From Cyclobacteriaceae bacterium (GTDB lineage: Bacteria > Bacteroidota > Bacteroidia > Cytophagales > Cyclobacteriaceae), in contig PXCO01000071.1 of the NCBI GenBank assembly GCA_003565295.1, positions 1-64,000 on the forward strand: a stretch of DNA of 64,000 bases. The letters are read 5' to 3'. Under the pieces are notes generated by a model, which did not search any database, was not told where the DNA came from, and saw only the letters and a program-made list of their open reading frames with translations. Positions 35,406 to 44,570 of the stretch are shown one piece after another. Position numbers and translations under genes: made by a program. Positions within the stretch are counted from its first letter, which is position 1; each line of letters begins with the position of its first letter.

Positions 35406-35918
35406 ATGCCAGTAGCCCAACCCATCAATTTCAATAAATGGATAGCCGAAAACCGGCACCTGCTGAAGCCTCCTGTAGGTAACCAACAAATGTATAAAGG
35501 CAACGATGATTTTATCGTTATGGTGGTGGGGGGTCCAAATGCCCGTAAGGACTTTCATTACAATGAGGGCGAGGAGTTTTTCTTTCAGGTGGAAGGCGAC
35601 ATTACCCTAAAGATCGTAGAGGACGGGGAAATCAAAGATATAAATATTCATGAGGGGGAGATGTTTTTGTTGCCCCCAAAAGTACCGCACAGCCCCAGGC
35701 GCCCGGCCAATACCATAGGCCTGGTCTTCGAACGATACCGGAAACCCGGTGAAAAAGACGGTTTCATATGGCATTGCGAAAATTGTGGGAATAAACTTTA
35801 TGAGGAATACGAGGAAATTACCGACATCGTCAATCAACTTCCGCCAATAATGGACCGATTCTGGAGCAATCCCGCCAACACCAGGTGTAAACATTGTGGA
35901 ACGGTAATGAGCAAGTAA
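35406..35918 (+). CDS. nbaC: 3-hydroxyanthranilate 3,4-dioxygenase
   Basis: 170 residues. The cupin metal site has H51 and E57 in DFHYNEGEEFFF and H95 in PHSPRRP. The bacterial rubredoxin-like second iron site is present with C124-x2-C127 and C161-x2-C164. The enzyme opens 3-hydroxyanthranilate to 2-amino-3-carboxymuconate semialdehyde, which cyclises to quinolinate for NAD or is degraded further. It is followed by kynureninase and KMO in pathway context, about 90 bp upstream of kynU. Confidence 0.96.
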   Translation: MPVAQPINFNKWIAENRHLLKPPVGNQQMYKGNDDFIVMVVGGPNARKDFHYNEGEEFFFQVEGDITLKIVEDGEIKDINIHEGEMFLLPPKVPHSPRRPANTIGLVFERYRKPGEKDGFIWHCENCGNKLYEEYEEITDIVNQLPPIMDRFWSNPANTRCKHCGTVMSK

Positions 35919-36007
35919 GCAAAAGATAAATTATTTTTTCCAAACAAGTAATCACCAATTTGGTTTTTACTTGTGATTTTTATCTTTGCAGGCATTAACC
36001 GAACGCT

Positions 36008-37297
36008 ATGCCCCCTTTCCAATACCGTGCTACGCTTTCTTTCGCCAAGCAGATGGATGAGGCCGACCCATTGAGAGAATTTAGGTCCAAATTCCTATTG
36101 CCAAAAACAAACAGTGGAGACAAAATTTATCTCTGTGGAAATTCCTTGGGACTTCAACCCACAACCGTAAGCAGCTACCTTTCAAAGGAACTTGAAAAGT
36201 GGGAAACACTTGGCGTGGAGGGCCATTTTAAGGGAGAGAACCCATGGGTGTTTGCCCGGAAAACTTCCAAACCCGCCTTGGCGATACTCCTCGGGGCAAA
36301 GGAAAGCGAGGTTACCCCAATGAACAGCCTAAGCACCAATTTACATTTGTTACTTGTTTCCTTCTATAGGCCTAGGCCGGGCAAATATAAAATCCTCGCT
36401 GAGGCAGGAGCCTTTCCCTCTGACCAGTTCATCCTCGCTTCACAGGCAAAGTTTCACGGCTATGACCCAAATGAGGCCATCCTTGAAATTAAACCCAGGG
36501 AGGGTGAACATACCTTACGAACAAATGACATTATAACCAAGATTGAACAACATGCCCATGAATTGGCCATGATAATGATGGCAGGGGTCCAATATTACAC
36601 AGGGCAATGGTTTGATATGGAAAAAATCAGTGCTTGTGCAAAGGCACATGGTGTTCCCGTTGGCTTTGACCTTGCCCACGCCATTGGCAATGTACCTTTG
36701 CAACTTCATCAATGGAAGGTAGATTTTGCCACATGGTGCAGTTACAAATACCTGAATGCAGGACCAGGAAATGTCTCTGGGGTTTTCGTGCACGATGATC
36801 ATGGACAGCATTTTAATGGCCCAAGGTTTACGGGTTGGTGGGGCACAAATGAGAAAACAAGGTTTCAAATGCAAAATGATTTTCAGGCCCTTCCAGGAGC
36901 AGATGGGTGGCTACTCTCTAATGACAACGTATTAGGTCTTTCAGCCTTACAGGCTTCTTTGGATATATTCATAGAAGCCGATATGGGGCGGATCAGGAAA
37001 AAAAGTGAACTATTGACCGGGTACTTGGAGTTCTTAATCAGGGATAGCTGTGACGATCCTTCTCTAATTAATATCATAACCCCCTCAAATCCAAAAGAAA
37101 GAGGTTCCCAGTTGTCATTATTTATCCATAAAAGGGGAAAAGAGATCTTCGAGCATATGCACTCAGAAGGGGTAGTGGCAGACTGGAGAAACCCAAATGT
37201 GATCCGGGTAGCCCCTTGCCCTCTATATAACAGTTTTACCGATTTATATAATTTCGGTAAAATTATTAAGCAATCCATCCGGAAATTCGTTGAGTAA
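36008..37297 (+). CDS. kynU: Kynureninase
   Basis: 429 residues. The fold-type I PLP enzyme has the Schiff-base lysine K247 in WCSYKYLNAGPG, the pyridine-contact Asp in GFDLAHAIGN, and an N-terminus IYLCGNSLGLQP typical of kynureninases. It cleaves kynurenine or 3-hydroxykynurenine to (3-hydroxy)anthranilate and alanine. The next gene (KMO) starts 31 bp downstream at the preferred ATG. Confidence 0.97.
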   Translation: MPPFQYRATLSFAKQMDEADPLREFRSKFLLPKTNSGDKIYLCGNSLGLQPTTVSSYLSKELEKWETLGVEGHFKGENPWVFARKTSKPALAILLGAKESEVTPMNSLSTNLHLLLVSFYRPRPGKYKILAEAGAFPSDQFILASQAKFHGYDPNEAILEIKPREGEHTLRTNDIITKIEQHAHELAMIMMAGVQYYTGQWFDMEKISACAKAHGVPVGFDLAHAIGNVPLQLHQWKVDFATWCSYKYLNAGPGNVSGVFVHDDHGQHFNGPRFTGWWGTNEKTRFQMQNDFQALPGADGWLLSNDNVLGLSALQASLDIFIEADMGRIRKKSELLTGYLEFLIRDSCDDPSLINIITPSNPKERGSQLSLFIHKRGKEIFEHMHSEGVVADWRNPNVIRVAPCPLYNSFTDLYNFGKIIKQSIRKFVE

Positions 37298-37328
37298 CTA
37301 TTCTAGTCGAAAGCACAAACATCAAACC

Positions 37329-38681
37329 ATGAACCAACCCATCAGTATTTTAGGAGCAGGTCTTATAGGATCTCTTTTAAGCGTATATTTAAAGAAAAGG
37401 GGGCTGGATGTCACCATATTCGAAAAGCGAAAAGATTGGAGAACCTCTCAAACAGTTTCCCATGGAAAGTCCATTAATATGGCATTAAGTTATAGGGGGT
37501 GGAAAGCGCTGGAAAAAGGAGGACTTAAAGAGGCCGTGATTCCGCATACTATCCCTATGTATGGAAGACGTATACATGATGAACATGGCAGCACCTATTT
37601 CCAGCCCTATGGCAAAGAACAGGAAGCCATTTATTCCATATCCAGAAACACCCTAAACGGCATTCTGTTAGACGCGGCAGAAGCTTCTGGGGTGAATTTG
37701 GCTTTCGAGCATAAGGTAGAAAATGTGGATGTTCACCAAAACGAAATTACTTTCTCACTACCCGATCAATCCTTCAAAAAACGGGAATCAGCAATCATAT
37801 TTGGTGCGGACGGTGCTTATTCTTCCCTACGCAATGCCATGCAAAGGCAAAGTAGATTTAACTTCAAACAGGAATACATTTCGCACGGATACAAGGAACT
37901 GAGCATCCCCCCCACCAGAGGTGGTGAATATGCCATGGACCCAAATGCCCTACACATTTGGCCCCGTGGAAAGTTTATGCTCATTGCTCTACCCAATACC
38001 GACAAATCTTTTACTTGTACACTATTCCTCCCCTTTGAAGATTACAAAGTATGTTTCGACAAAATCCGAGACAAGGAGGATGTAGACCATGTGTTTCAGA
38101 CCTATTTCAACGATGCCTACCATTTAATGCCTAACCTGGGAAAAGAATTTTGTGAAAACCCCACTTCGGCATTAATTAATACCGAATGTTATCCCTGGAC
38201 AGTTAATCATTGCCTACTCATAGGTGATGCTGCCCATGCCATGGTGCCCTTTTATGGGCAAGGCATGAATTGCGGCTTTGAGGATTGTCATATTTTGGAT
38301 GACCTTATAGAAAAGTACGGTACTTTTTCATGGGATTTGGTTTTTGAAAAATTCCAGAAAGGCAGGAAACCAGATACGGATGCCATCTGCCAATTGGCCA
38401 TGAACAACTTTGTGGAAATGAGCGAAAATGTGGCGGATCCCAAGTTTTTGGTAAGGAAAAAGATAGAAGCTAAACTGCATGAACTTTTCCCTGAAGATTG
38501 GGTACCTCTCTATAGCATGATTACCTTTTCCGCTATTAAATATTCGGAGGCCTACGCCATAGGCAAAATCCAGGATGAGGTAATGGAAAAGGTGATGAAG
38601 GAACCTTTTATTACCCAAAACTGGGAGAACCTAGATTATCACGAAATACTCAACAAGGTGGAAACTGCCAAAGCAGTCTAA
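37329..38681 (+). CDS. kmo: Kynurenine 3-monooxygenase (FAD-dependent)
   Basis: 450 residues from ATG 37329; the track start at 37290 is a TTG overlapping kynU that would add 13 residues before the FAD motif, so I reject it. Group A flavoprotein hydroxylase features: ILGAGLIGSLL (GxGxxG), FGADGAYSSLRNAM (DG motif) and LIGDAAHAMVPFYGQGMNCGFED (GD motif). It hydroxylates kynurenine to 3-hydroxykynurenine using NADPH and O2. Together with kynU and the dioxygenase it covers kynurenine to quinolinate precursor; tryptophan dioxygenase and formamidase are not in the window. Confidence 0.95.
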   Translation: MNQPISILGAGLIGSLLSVYLKKRGLDVTIFEKRKDWRTSQTVSHGKSINMALSYRGWKALEKGGLKEAVIPHTIPMYGRRIHDEHGSTYFQPYGKEQEAIYSISRNTLNGILLDAAEASGVNLAFEHKVENVDVHQNEITFSLPDQSFKKRESAIIFGADGAYSSLRNAMQRQSRFNFKQEYISHGYKELSIPPTRGGEYAMDPNALHIWPRGKFMLIALPNTDKSFTCTLFLPFEDYKVCFDKIRDKEDVDHVFQTYFNDAYHLMPNLGKEFCENPTSALINTECYPWTVNHCLLIGDAAHAMVPFYGQGMNCGFEDCHILDDLIEKYGTFSWDLVFEKFQKGRKPDTDAICQLAMNNFVEMSENVADPKFLVRKKIEAKLHELFPEDWVPLYSMITFSAIKYSEAYAIGKIQDEVMEKVMKEPFITQNWENLDYHEILNKVETAKAV

Positions 38682-38706
38682 AGCAGCAGGTAAAATTACG
38701 ACCCAA

Positions 38707-39795
38707 TTAGCTGCTTTTCTCCGATGGAATTGTTCTCCAAAAAGAAGCTAAAATGGAACCTGTAATATTCATGATTACACTAAATACTGCAGGGGCCAGC
38801 CCCATGGTGGCAATTTTACCCATGCTACCTGCCAAGGCACCTGCTAAACCACCATTTTGAGAGCCCACCTCAATGGAGATGGTTCTGCTATCTTTTTCAT
38901 TCATCCCCAGGACTCTACCTGCGAAATATCCAAGAAAAAGGCCCAATACATTATGAAGCACCACTAATGCCAGTAAGAGCCATCCCATTTTCACTAAATA
39001 GGGTTTTCCTGATGCTGTGATAATGGCAATTACCACGGCAATGGTAAGCATGGACAGCAAAGGCAGGACCTGATGAAGGAATTTTGCCTTATCCTTGAGT
39101 ACATGATTGATCAATAAGCCTGCTGCGATCGGCACCAACACCATTTTGGCAATGTTCCACATCATCTCCACCATAGCGATTTCCACCAAAGTACCCGCCA
39201 GGTATTTCATTAGCAAAGGGGTAAAAACAGGAGCCAAAAGGGTGGAAACCACCGTGATCGAGATGGATAATGGCAAGTTGGCCTTAGCCAAATAACTGAG
39301 CACGTTAGATGCTACACCACTCGGCGCACAACCAACAAGAATGATCCCCGCAGCAATTTCTGCAGGCATTTGACTCATTAGTGCCAAAAGAGTGCCCGAT
39401 AATGGCATTATGGTGAGTTGACAGGCCAACCCTATAAATACCCCTTTAGGGGATTTGGCTATTGCCAAAAAATCTCTAATGGTCATGGTGCAGCCCATGC
39501 CAAACATTACAAATTGTATCAATGGGGTAATTAGCAAAGTAAGTTCTAGAGAACCAAAATTGGTAAAGGAACCAGGAAAAAGCAATGCAGCAAGGGAAAA
39601 GCCGGCGACCAATAAGGTATATAAGTAAGGCTTTAGGTTTTTCGAGAGATAAAATGCTATAAACAACATAGCTATCCCCAACAAAACAAATTTGCCTGCC
39701 ATTAAAGCCCCGATTTTCCACCAAGTTACAAACGCCAGCAAAAAGCAGCACAATCCTAGATAAACGATGAATTGCTGCAAGTATTTATTTTTCAA
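38707..39795 (-). CDS. Bile acid:sodium symporter (BASS) family transporter, copy 1
   Basis: 362 residues with about ten hydrophobic segments. The BASS core motif GCAPSGVASNVLSYLAKANL is present, as are EVGSQNGGLAGALAG and FTPLLMKYLAG near the predicted sodium sites. The family moves organic anions (bile acids, pyruvate, pantoate and others) with Na+; the substrate here is unknown. It is clearly paralogous to the next gene upstream in the operon (gap of 4 bp). It faces the kynurenine genes tail to tail. Confidence 0.92.
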   Translation of the reverse strand: MKNKYLQQFIVYLGLCCFLLAFVTWWKIGALMAGKFVLLGIAMLFIAFYLSKNLKPYLYTLLVAGFSLAALLFPGSFTNFGSLELTLLITPLIQFVMFGMGCTMTIRDFLAIAKSPKGVFIGLACQLTIMPLSGTLLALMSQMPAEIAAGIILVGCAPSGVASNVLSYLAKANLPLSISITVVSTLLAPVFTPLLMKYLAGTLVEIAMVEMMWNIAKMVLVPIAAGLLINHVLKDKAKFLHQVLPLLSMLTIAVVIAIITASGKPYLVKMGWLLLALVVLHNVLGLFLGYFAGRVLGMNEKDSRTISIEVGSQNGGLAGALAGSMGKIATMGLAPAVFSVIMNITGSILASFWRTIPSEKSS

Positions 39796-39799
39796 GGCC

Positions 39800-40882
39800 T
39801 TAGTCCTTAGGGGGTTTCCTATGCCAATAAGAAGCCAACATGGAACCTGTAATGTTCATCAATGGCCCGAATACCGCAGGAGCTAAGCCCACGGTTGCTA
39901 TCTTGCCCATTTCTTTGGCCAAACCGGAGGCAAGTCCCCCGTTTTGCATTCCAACTTCCAGGGCCACCGTGCGGGCGTCCCGCTCCGAAAGGCCAAGTCC
40001 TCTGCTTATCCAATAGCCAAAATTGTATCCGCAAAGGTTATGGATAAGCACAAGTAAAATTAACAATAACCCGATTTCCAATAAAGAATCCCTACCCGCA
40101 GCGGTGATGATGGTAATGATCACCCCTATACCTATCATGGAAACCAAAGGCATGGCATCATCCAGCCATTTTGCCTTTCCACTCAAAAACCGATTAAATA
40201 ACAGGCCTCCTCCAATGGGGATAATTACCATTTTGATGATGCTCCACATCATGTCCAAGACATCAATGGCGATAAATTCTCCTGCCAGAAACTTCATCAA
40301 TAGAGGTGTAGTAAAAGGAGCGAGTAGAGTTGCAATGGCTGTAATGGTGATGGAAAGGGCCAGATTTGCTTTTGCCAAAAAGCTCATCACATTTGAAGCC
40401 AAGCCACTTGGGGTACATCCAATCAGTATAATACCGGCTGCAATTTCCGAGGTAAAGGGACTTAAAGTGGCGATGGTAAAACCCAGTAAGGGCATGATGG
40501 AAAACTGGCAAATTAGTCCCACAAATACACCTTTTGGCATTTTTGCCACTCCCACAAAGTCCTTGACGGACATGGAAGTGCCCATACCAAACATGATGAT
40601 TTGAATCAATGGAGTTATCAAATTACTAAATTCATAATCCCCGTAAGAAACGAAAGTAGCCGGGTAATACATGGCAGCAGTCACCCCTGAAAAAATCATC
40701 ATGGTATAAGTAAGGCCTTTTAACCTCTCGTATCCCCTAAAACCTATTCCCAATAAAGCGAAGAAAACTATCAAATAAGGGCCTCCGTTTTCCGGTACTC
40801 CCATAAACCAAAGGGTCAAAAATATAAAAAATGATATAAAGCCAATAATAATTAAGACCTGGTAAAGCTTCTGATTTTTCAA
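39800..40882 (-). CDS. Bile acid:sodium symporter (BASS) family transporter, copy 2
   Basis: 360 residues with about ten membrane segments and the same signature: GCTPSGLASNVMSFLAKANLAL, EVGMQNGGLASGLA and FTTPLLMKFLAGEF. Tandem duplication with copy 1. The pair is translated together and lies 51 bp after the exported RidA gene in the same direction, so the three could form one operon. The substrate is unknown. Confidence 0.92.
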   Translation of the reverse strand: MKNQKLYQVLIIIGFISFFIFLTLWFMGVPENGGPYLIVFFALLGIGFRGYERLKGLTYTMMIFSGVTAAMYYPATFVSYGDYEFSNLITPLIQIIMFGMGTSMSVKDFVGVAKMPKGVFVGLICQFSIMPLLGFTIATLSPFTSEIAAGIILIGCTPSGLASNVMSFLAKANLALSITITAIATLLAPFTTPLLMKFLAGEFIAIDVLDMMWSIIKMVIIPIGGGLLFNRFLSGKAKWLDDAMPLVSMIGIGVIITIITAAGRDSLLEIGLLLILLVLIHNLCGYNFGYWISRGLGLSERDARTVALEVGMQNGGLASGLAKEMGKIATVGLAPAVFGPLMNITGSMLASYWHRKPPKD

Positions 40883-40932
40883 GGCGATCTGGGTTTAGGT
40901 TTTAGGTGATAAGGTATATTTTGGGTGAATAC

Positions 40933-41397
40933 TTATACGTAGGCGATACAGTCCATTTCTACCAAAGAGTCGCCGGGGACTCCTCCATAAGTGGCCACCG
41001 TGGTCCTTACTGGAGGCTTGGAACCAAATCTTCCCCTGTATACCTCATTCATACCTTTGTAATCATTTAGGTCATGCAGATATACGTTTACTTTCAATAC
41101 CTTTTCCATGCTAGATCCTGCTTTCTTTAGCTCCTTTTCTAATTCTTTGAGTACATGATCCGTATGGTCTTTGATGTCGCCGTCGAAGTGGGCACCCTTC
41201 CCGGCCACAAAGATCATATTGTTGAATTTCGTTGAACCCGCAAATAAGGGTACATCTTGGTCTTCGGTTACATTAAAAACCTCCTTTTCTCCAGAGCCTT
41301 GTTGATGATCCGCTTTGGCCACCAGACTTATGCCTGCAAAACCTGCTAAAGAGGTAAACAGCTTTTTAATGGTACTCCTTCTTTCTAGTTTTTTCAT
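40933..41397 (-). CDS. RidA family protein with Tat-like export signal
   Basis: 154 residues from ATG 41397; the track start at 41493 adds 32 residues without signal character. The leader RRSTIKKLFTSLAGFAGISLVAKA looks like a twin-arginine signal. The RidA core contains LFAGSTKFNNMIFVAGKGA and the conserved arginine in PPVRTTVATYGGVPGDSLVEMDCIAYV. The expected activity is hydrolysis of enamine/imine intermediates, here outside the cytoplasm. It is the second exported RidA in this window. The downstream BASS transporters could carry its substrate or product; this is inference. Confidence 0.88.
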   Translation of the reverse strand: MKKLERRSTIKKLFTSLAGFAGISLVAKADHQQGSGEKEVFNVTEDQDVPLFAGSTKFNNMIFVAGKGAHFDGDIKDHTDHVLKELEKELKKAGSSMEKVLKVNVYLHDLNDYKGMNEVYRGRFGSKPPVRTTVATYGGVPGDSLVEMDCIAYV

Positions 41398-41668
41398 ATG
41401 TGATAAGATTAAAATGTGTTTTGAATTAGATTCTACATGGGTCAAAATTAAATCCGTTGAATTTATGGCTTTCTCGATGAATGTGCAAACCATTTAGGTA
41501 GTAGTCCGCAAAATTCCTTTCCATTGGGCAAATATCTCCAGAGTCAACCCTGCCTAATATGTGTAAGCCTTCCATTCAATTCAAACATTATTTTGGGCAA
41601 AGGATTGCTTTTTCCCTAATATTTCACTTTGTTTAATCCTTCACTCACATCTAAACTTTCTCTATACG

Positions 41669-42592
41669 ATGACCACTTCCAATATGCCCTTGGTCGGATT
41701 ATGCCTTTTGTCAACATTGTTCGCCTGTCAACCCAAAAAAGAAAAAGCGATGAACCATTCAGAAAATGAAAAAGCACCTTATGCAAGTTTTCACTTTACC
41801 ACCGGAGGAGAATTTACATCCGGCATAGAAGGCCCCGCAGTTGATAAGGAGGGGAATTTGTATGTGGTAAATGTTTTTAAAGAAGGTACAATTGGCAAAG
41901 TCACTCCTTCTGGGGAAGTAAGCCAATTCATTACCTTACCGGAAGGCAGCACAGGGAACGGAATTAGGTTCAACAGCAAAGAGGAAATGCTTATTGCCGA
42001 TTACACGGGGCACAATGTCTTGCAAGTGAATATGGAAACAAAGGAAATTTCCGTATTTGCCCATGACCCTTCCTTAAACCAACCTAATGATTTGGCCATT
42101 ATGGATAATGATATTCTTTTTGCCAGCGATCCTGATTGGAAAAATGGCAAAGGACAAATCTGGAGAGTGGAGAGGAATGGAACCTTTGTTTTGCTGGAAA
42201 CAGATATGGGTACGACCAATGGGATAGAAGTGAGCCCTGATAACAAAACCCTATATGTAAATGAGAGTCTGCAAAGAAATGTTTGGGCTTACGACCTTAA
42301 TGAATCCGGAGAAATCTCCAATAAACGCCTGTTGATCCAATTTGAGGATTTTGGGATGGATGGAATGCGGGCAGATGTGGATGGCAACCTATACATTACC
42401 CGGCACGGGAAAGGTACAGTGGCAAAAATATCCCCGGAAGGGGAATTACTGGAGGAAATAGCACTATCTGGAAAGCTTCCCTCCAATATTGCTTTTGGAG
42501 GTAGTGATGGCAAAACTGCCTATGTCACCTTGCAGGATAATGGTAATATAGATGCCTTTTATGTAGAATCACCCGGAAGAGAATTTAGGTGA
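41669..42592 (+). CDS. SMP-30/gluconolactonase-like beta-propeller lipoprotein
   Basis: 307 residues with a lipobox (LSTLFAC, Cys near 19). Six-bladed propeller signatures include GPAVDKEGNLYVVN, GNGIRFNSKEEMLIADYTGHNVLQV, LNQPNDLAIMDND, TNGIEVSPDNKTLYVNES and MRADVDGNLYITRHGKGTV, with the metal-binding type E, N and D positions of the SGL family. The likely role is lactone hydrolysis in the periplasm. Standalone gene, divergent from the RidA/BASS group. Confidence 0.9.
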   Translation: MTTSNMPLVGLCLLSTLFACQPKKEKAMNHSENEKAPYASFHFTTGGEFTSGIEGPAVDKEGNLYVVNVFKEGTIGKVTPSGEVSQFITLPEGSTGNGIRFNSKEEMLIADYTGHNVLQVNMETKEISVFAHDPSLNQPNDLAIMDNDILFASDPDWKNGKGQIWRVERNGTFVLLETDMGTTNGIEVSPDNKTLYVNESLQRNVWAYDLNESGEISNKRLLIQFEDFGMDGMRADVDGNLYITRHGKGTVAKISPEGELLEEIALSGKLPSNIAFGGSDGKTAYVTLQDNGNIDAFYVESPGREFR

Positions 42593-42711
42593 ATAAACCG
42601 GATAAGTATGGATAAGAGGTAAAAATTGTCTTATTTTAAAGAAAAATTATGAAGTCCAAAGGCTTAAGAATATTTTTAAGGACTATATAGATAGGGACTA
42701 ATTTAACAGCT

Positions 42712-43755
42712 ATGGCTAATCCGCATTCCACCTATAAAATTTTAGTGGTTGAAGACAATGAGGGTGATGCAATGCTCATCGAAGAATACTTACGTGAGGC
42801 TATAGATACAGCCATTTTAGCATTTGCCACCACATTTGAGGAAGCAAAAAGGGTTTTAACATCAAAGGGAAAAACTTTTGATGTGATTGTATTGGACCTA
42901 ACATTACCCGATAAATTTGGTGAAGCACTCATCAAAGAAATGTCGAACCTTTGCCAAGATACCTGCTTGATTGTACTTACCGGGTATACCGATGTGGAAT
43001 TCGGAGCAAAGTCGCTTGCCTTTGGAGTTTCTGATTATCTTCTGAAAGATGAGATGACACCCACGAGCCTGTACAAAAGTATTTTGTACAGCATTGAAAG
43101 GAAGCAAGCTTCAGATCAGTTATTAGAATCGGAGAGAAGGTACAAGGAGCTATTCCATCTCAGTCCGCAGCCCATGTTTCTTTACTGCCTGGAAACAGAT
43201 TATATTCTGGACGTAAATGAAGCGGCTATTGATCATTATGGCTACAAGCGGTCAGAGTTTCTCAAAATGGCAATGGACACGCTTAAGCCAAGGGAAACTG
43301 ACAAGTCTTCCCCAATAGTCCAACCAGATAAAACAAGTGATCAAAAACCCTTTTCCCTCTCCAATATCTTTCATCACCAAAAGAAAAACGGAGAAATAAT
43401 ACAAGTGGACTTAAAAGGAAATCAAATTGAATACCTGGGGAAGCCCGCTAAGATAGTATTAGCCAATGATATCACGGACCGAATGAGGTACGTGCATGCC
43501 ATAGAAGCTCAAAACAACAGGTTACAGGAAATTGCCTGGACCCAGTCTCACATCGTCCGTGCACCATTGTCCAGGCTAATGGGTCTGGTACAATCCATGG
43601 AAGAACTGGAAAAGGAAATTGGGAGAAGCGAAGTAAAAATATTGATCAATAAATCTGCCAAGGAACTGGACGATGTGATCCGATCCATCGTAAGCAAAAC
43701 TGACAATATTCAGGTAGGGGGGAAAATTATCCCTGGTTCAAAAAAAAGCCTGTGA
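42712..43755 (+). CDS. Receiver-PAS-DHp signalling protein lacking an ATPase domain
   Basis: 347 residues. The receiver domain (about 8-125) has VEDNEGD and phospho-acceptor Asp in VIVLDLTLPD. A PAS domain spans about 140-260. A histidine-kinase dimerisation-like helix follows with IAWTQSHIVRAPLSRLMGL, the H-box form common in Bacteroidota. The protein then stops about 60 residues on (PGSKKSL) with no N, G1 or G2 box, so it cannot itself be a kinase. It may act as a phosphotransfer or dimer-exchange partner. The stop codon is inside the terminator stem. Confidence 0.9.
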   Translation: MANPHSTYKILVVEDNEGDAMLIEEYLREAIDTAILAFATTFEEAKRVLTSKGKTFDVIVLDLTLPDKFGEALIKEMSNLCQDTCLIVLTGYTDVEFGAKSLAFGVSDYLLKDEMTPTSLYKSILYSIERKQASDQLLESERRYKELFHLSPQPMFLYCLETDYILDVNEAAIDHYGYKRSEFLKMAMDTLKPRETDKSSPIVQPDKTSDQKPFSLSNIFHHQKKNGEIIQVDLKGNQIEYLGKPAKIVLANDITDRMRYVHAIEAQNNRLQEIAWTQSHIVRAPLSRLMGLVQSMEELEKEIGRSEVKILINKSAKELDDVIRSIVSKTDNIQVGGKIIPGSKKSL

Positions 43756-43780
43756 AACAGCAATTCCACAGGCTTTTCTT
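43744..43780. terminator. Bidirectional intrinsic terminator
   Basis: AAAAGCCTGTG (43744-43754) pairs with CACAGGCTTTT (43767-43776 region), with T-runs on both strands. It serves the plus-strand receiver-PAS gene and the convergent superoxide dismutase gene that ends at 43800. The TGA of the plus-strand gene (43753-43755) lies at the stem/loop edge. Confidence 0.92.
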
Positions 43781-43799
43781 AATGTGTAATTAGCTTTAA

Positions 43800-44570
43800 T
43801 TAGCCTTTGAGTGTTTCATATCTTTCATTGATTTTCGCCCAATCCACCACATTCCACCAGCTAGAAATATATCTTCCCCGCTCGTTTTGGTAGTTAAGGT
43901 AATATGCATGCTCCCACACATCTATGCCCATTAAAGGCTGACCCTTGAAATCCGAAATGTCCATCAAAGGATTATCCTGATTGGGCGTGGAACCAACTTT
44001 GAGGGATCCATTGTCCAAAACTAACCAGGCCCATCCGGAACCAAACCTGGTCATACCTGCATTTTCGAATGCCTCAACGAAGGATTGGAAGTTCCCGAAA
44101 TCCCCGTCTATTGCCTCGGCAAGTGAACCTGTGGGATTACCTCCTCCATTCGGAGACATGATTTTCCAAAAAAGTTCGTGGTTGTAATGGCCTCCGGCAT
44201 TGTTTCTCATCTTAGTGGAGTAGTTGGATATGTTGGCCAAGACATCTTCCAGAGGTTTCTCGGTATCGACATCCTCCTCACCTGCAGCCTCCTGGGCGTT
44301 ATTGGCATAGGCGGCAGCATGCTTATTATAGTGGATATCCATGGTCATGGCATCAATATGGGGCTCCAGCGCACTATAATCATATGCCAAATCAGATTGG
44401 CTGAATCCCGTTGATAACTTTGCCTTGTCGGACTCTTTAGGAGACTCGCATCCGGCGAAAAATGATGTTCCGACCATCCCCGCCCCCAGTCCAATGGACA
44501 ATGATGCCTTGGTGCTGTGGGATAGGAAAGACCTTCTCGATGGATCAAAGGAAGTTTTTTTCATTTTCAT
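43800..44570 (-). CDS. sod: Exported Fe/Mn superoxide dismutase
   Basis: 256 residues, longer than the usual 195-210 because of an N-terminal leader with a twin-arginine motif (SRRSFLS), a hydrophobic stretch and a lipobox-like FFAGC. The SOD fold is complete with metal ligands in MDIHYNKHA (His), HYNHELFW (His), and DVWEHAYYLNY (Asp and His). It detoxifies superoxide, here apparently in the periplasm, possibly as a lipoprotein. Fe versus Mn preference cannot be decided by eye. Monocistronic. Confidence 0.95.
   Translation of the reverse strand: MKMKKTSFDPSRRSFLSHSTKASLSIGLGAGMVGTSFFAGCESPKESDKAKLSTGFSQSDLAYDYSALEPHIDAMTMDIHYNKHAAAYANNAQEAAGEEDVDTEKPLEDVLANISNYSTKMRNNAGGHYNHELFWKIMSPNGGGNPTGSLAEAIDGDFGNFQSFVEAFENAGMTRFGSGWAWLVLDNGSLKVGSTPNQDNPLMDISDFKGQPLMGIDVWEHAYYLNYQNERGRYISSWWNVVDWAKINERYETLKG

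Noticed and set aside
37290-37328. TTG start for kmo overlapping kynU
   Set aside because: The extra 13 residues are not protein-family-like; ATG 37329 starts right before the FAD-binding strand.
41398-41493. Upstream start of the second RidA gene
   Set aside because: The added 32 residues would bury the export signal that begins at ATG 41397.
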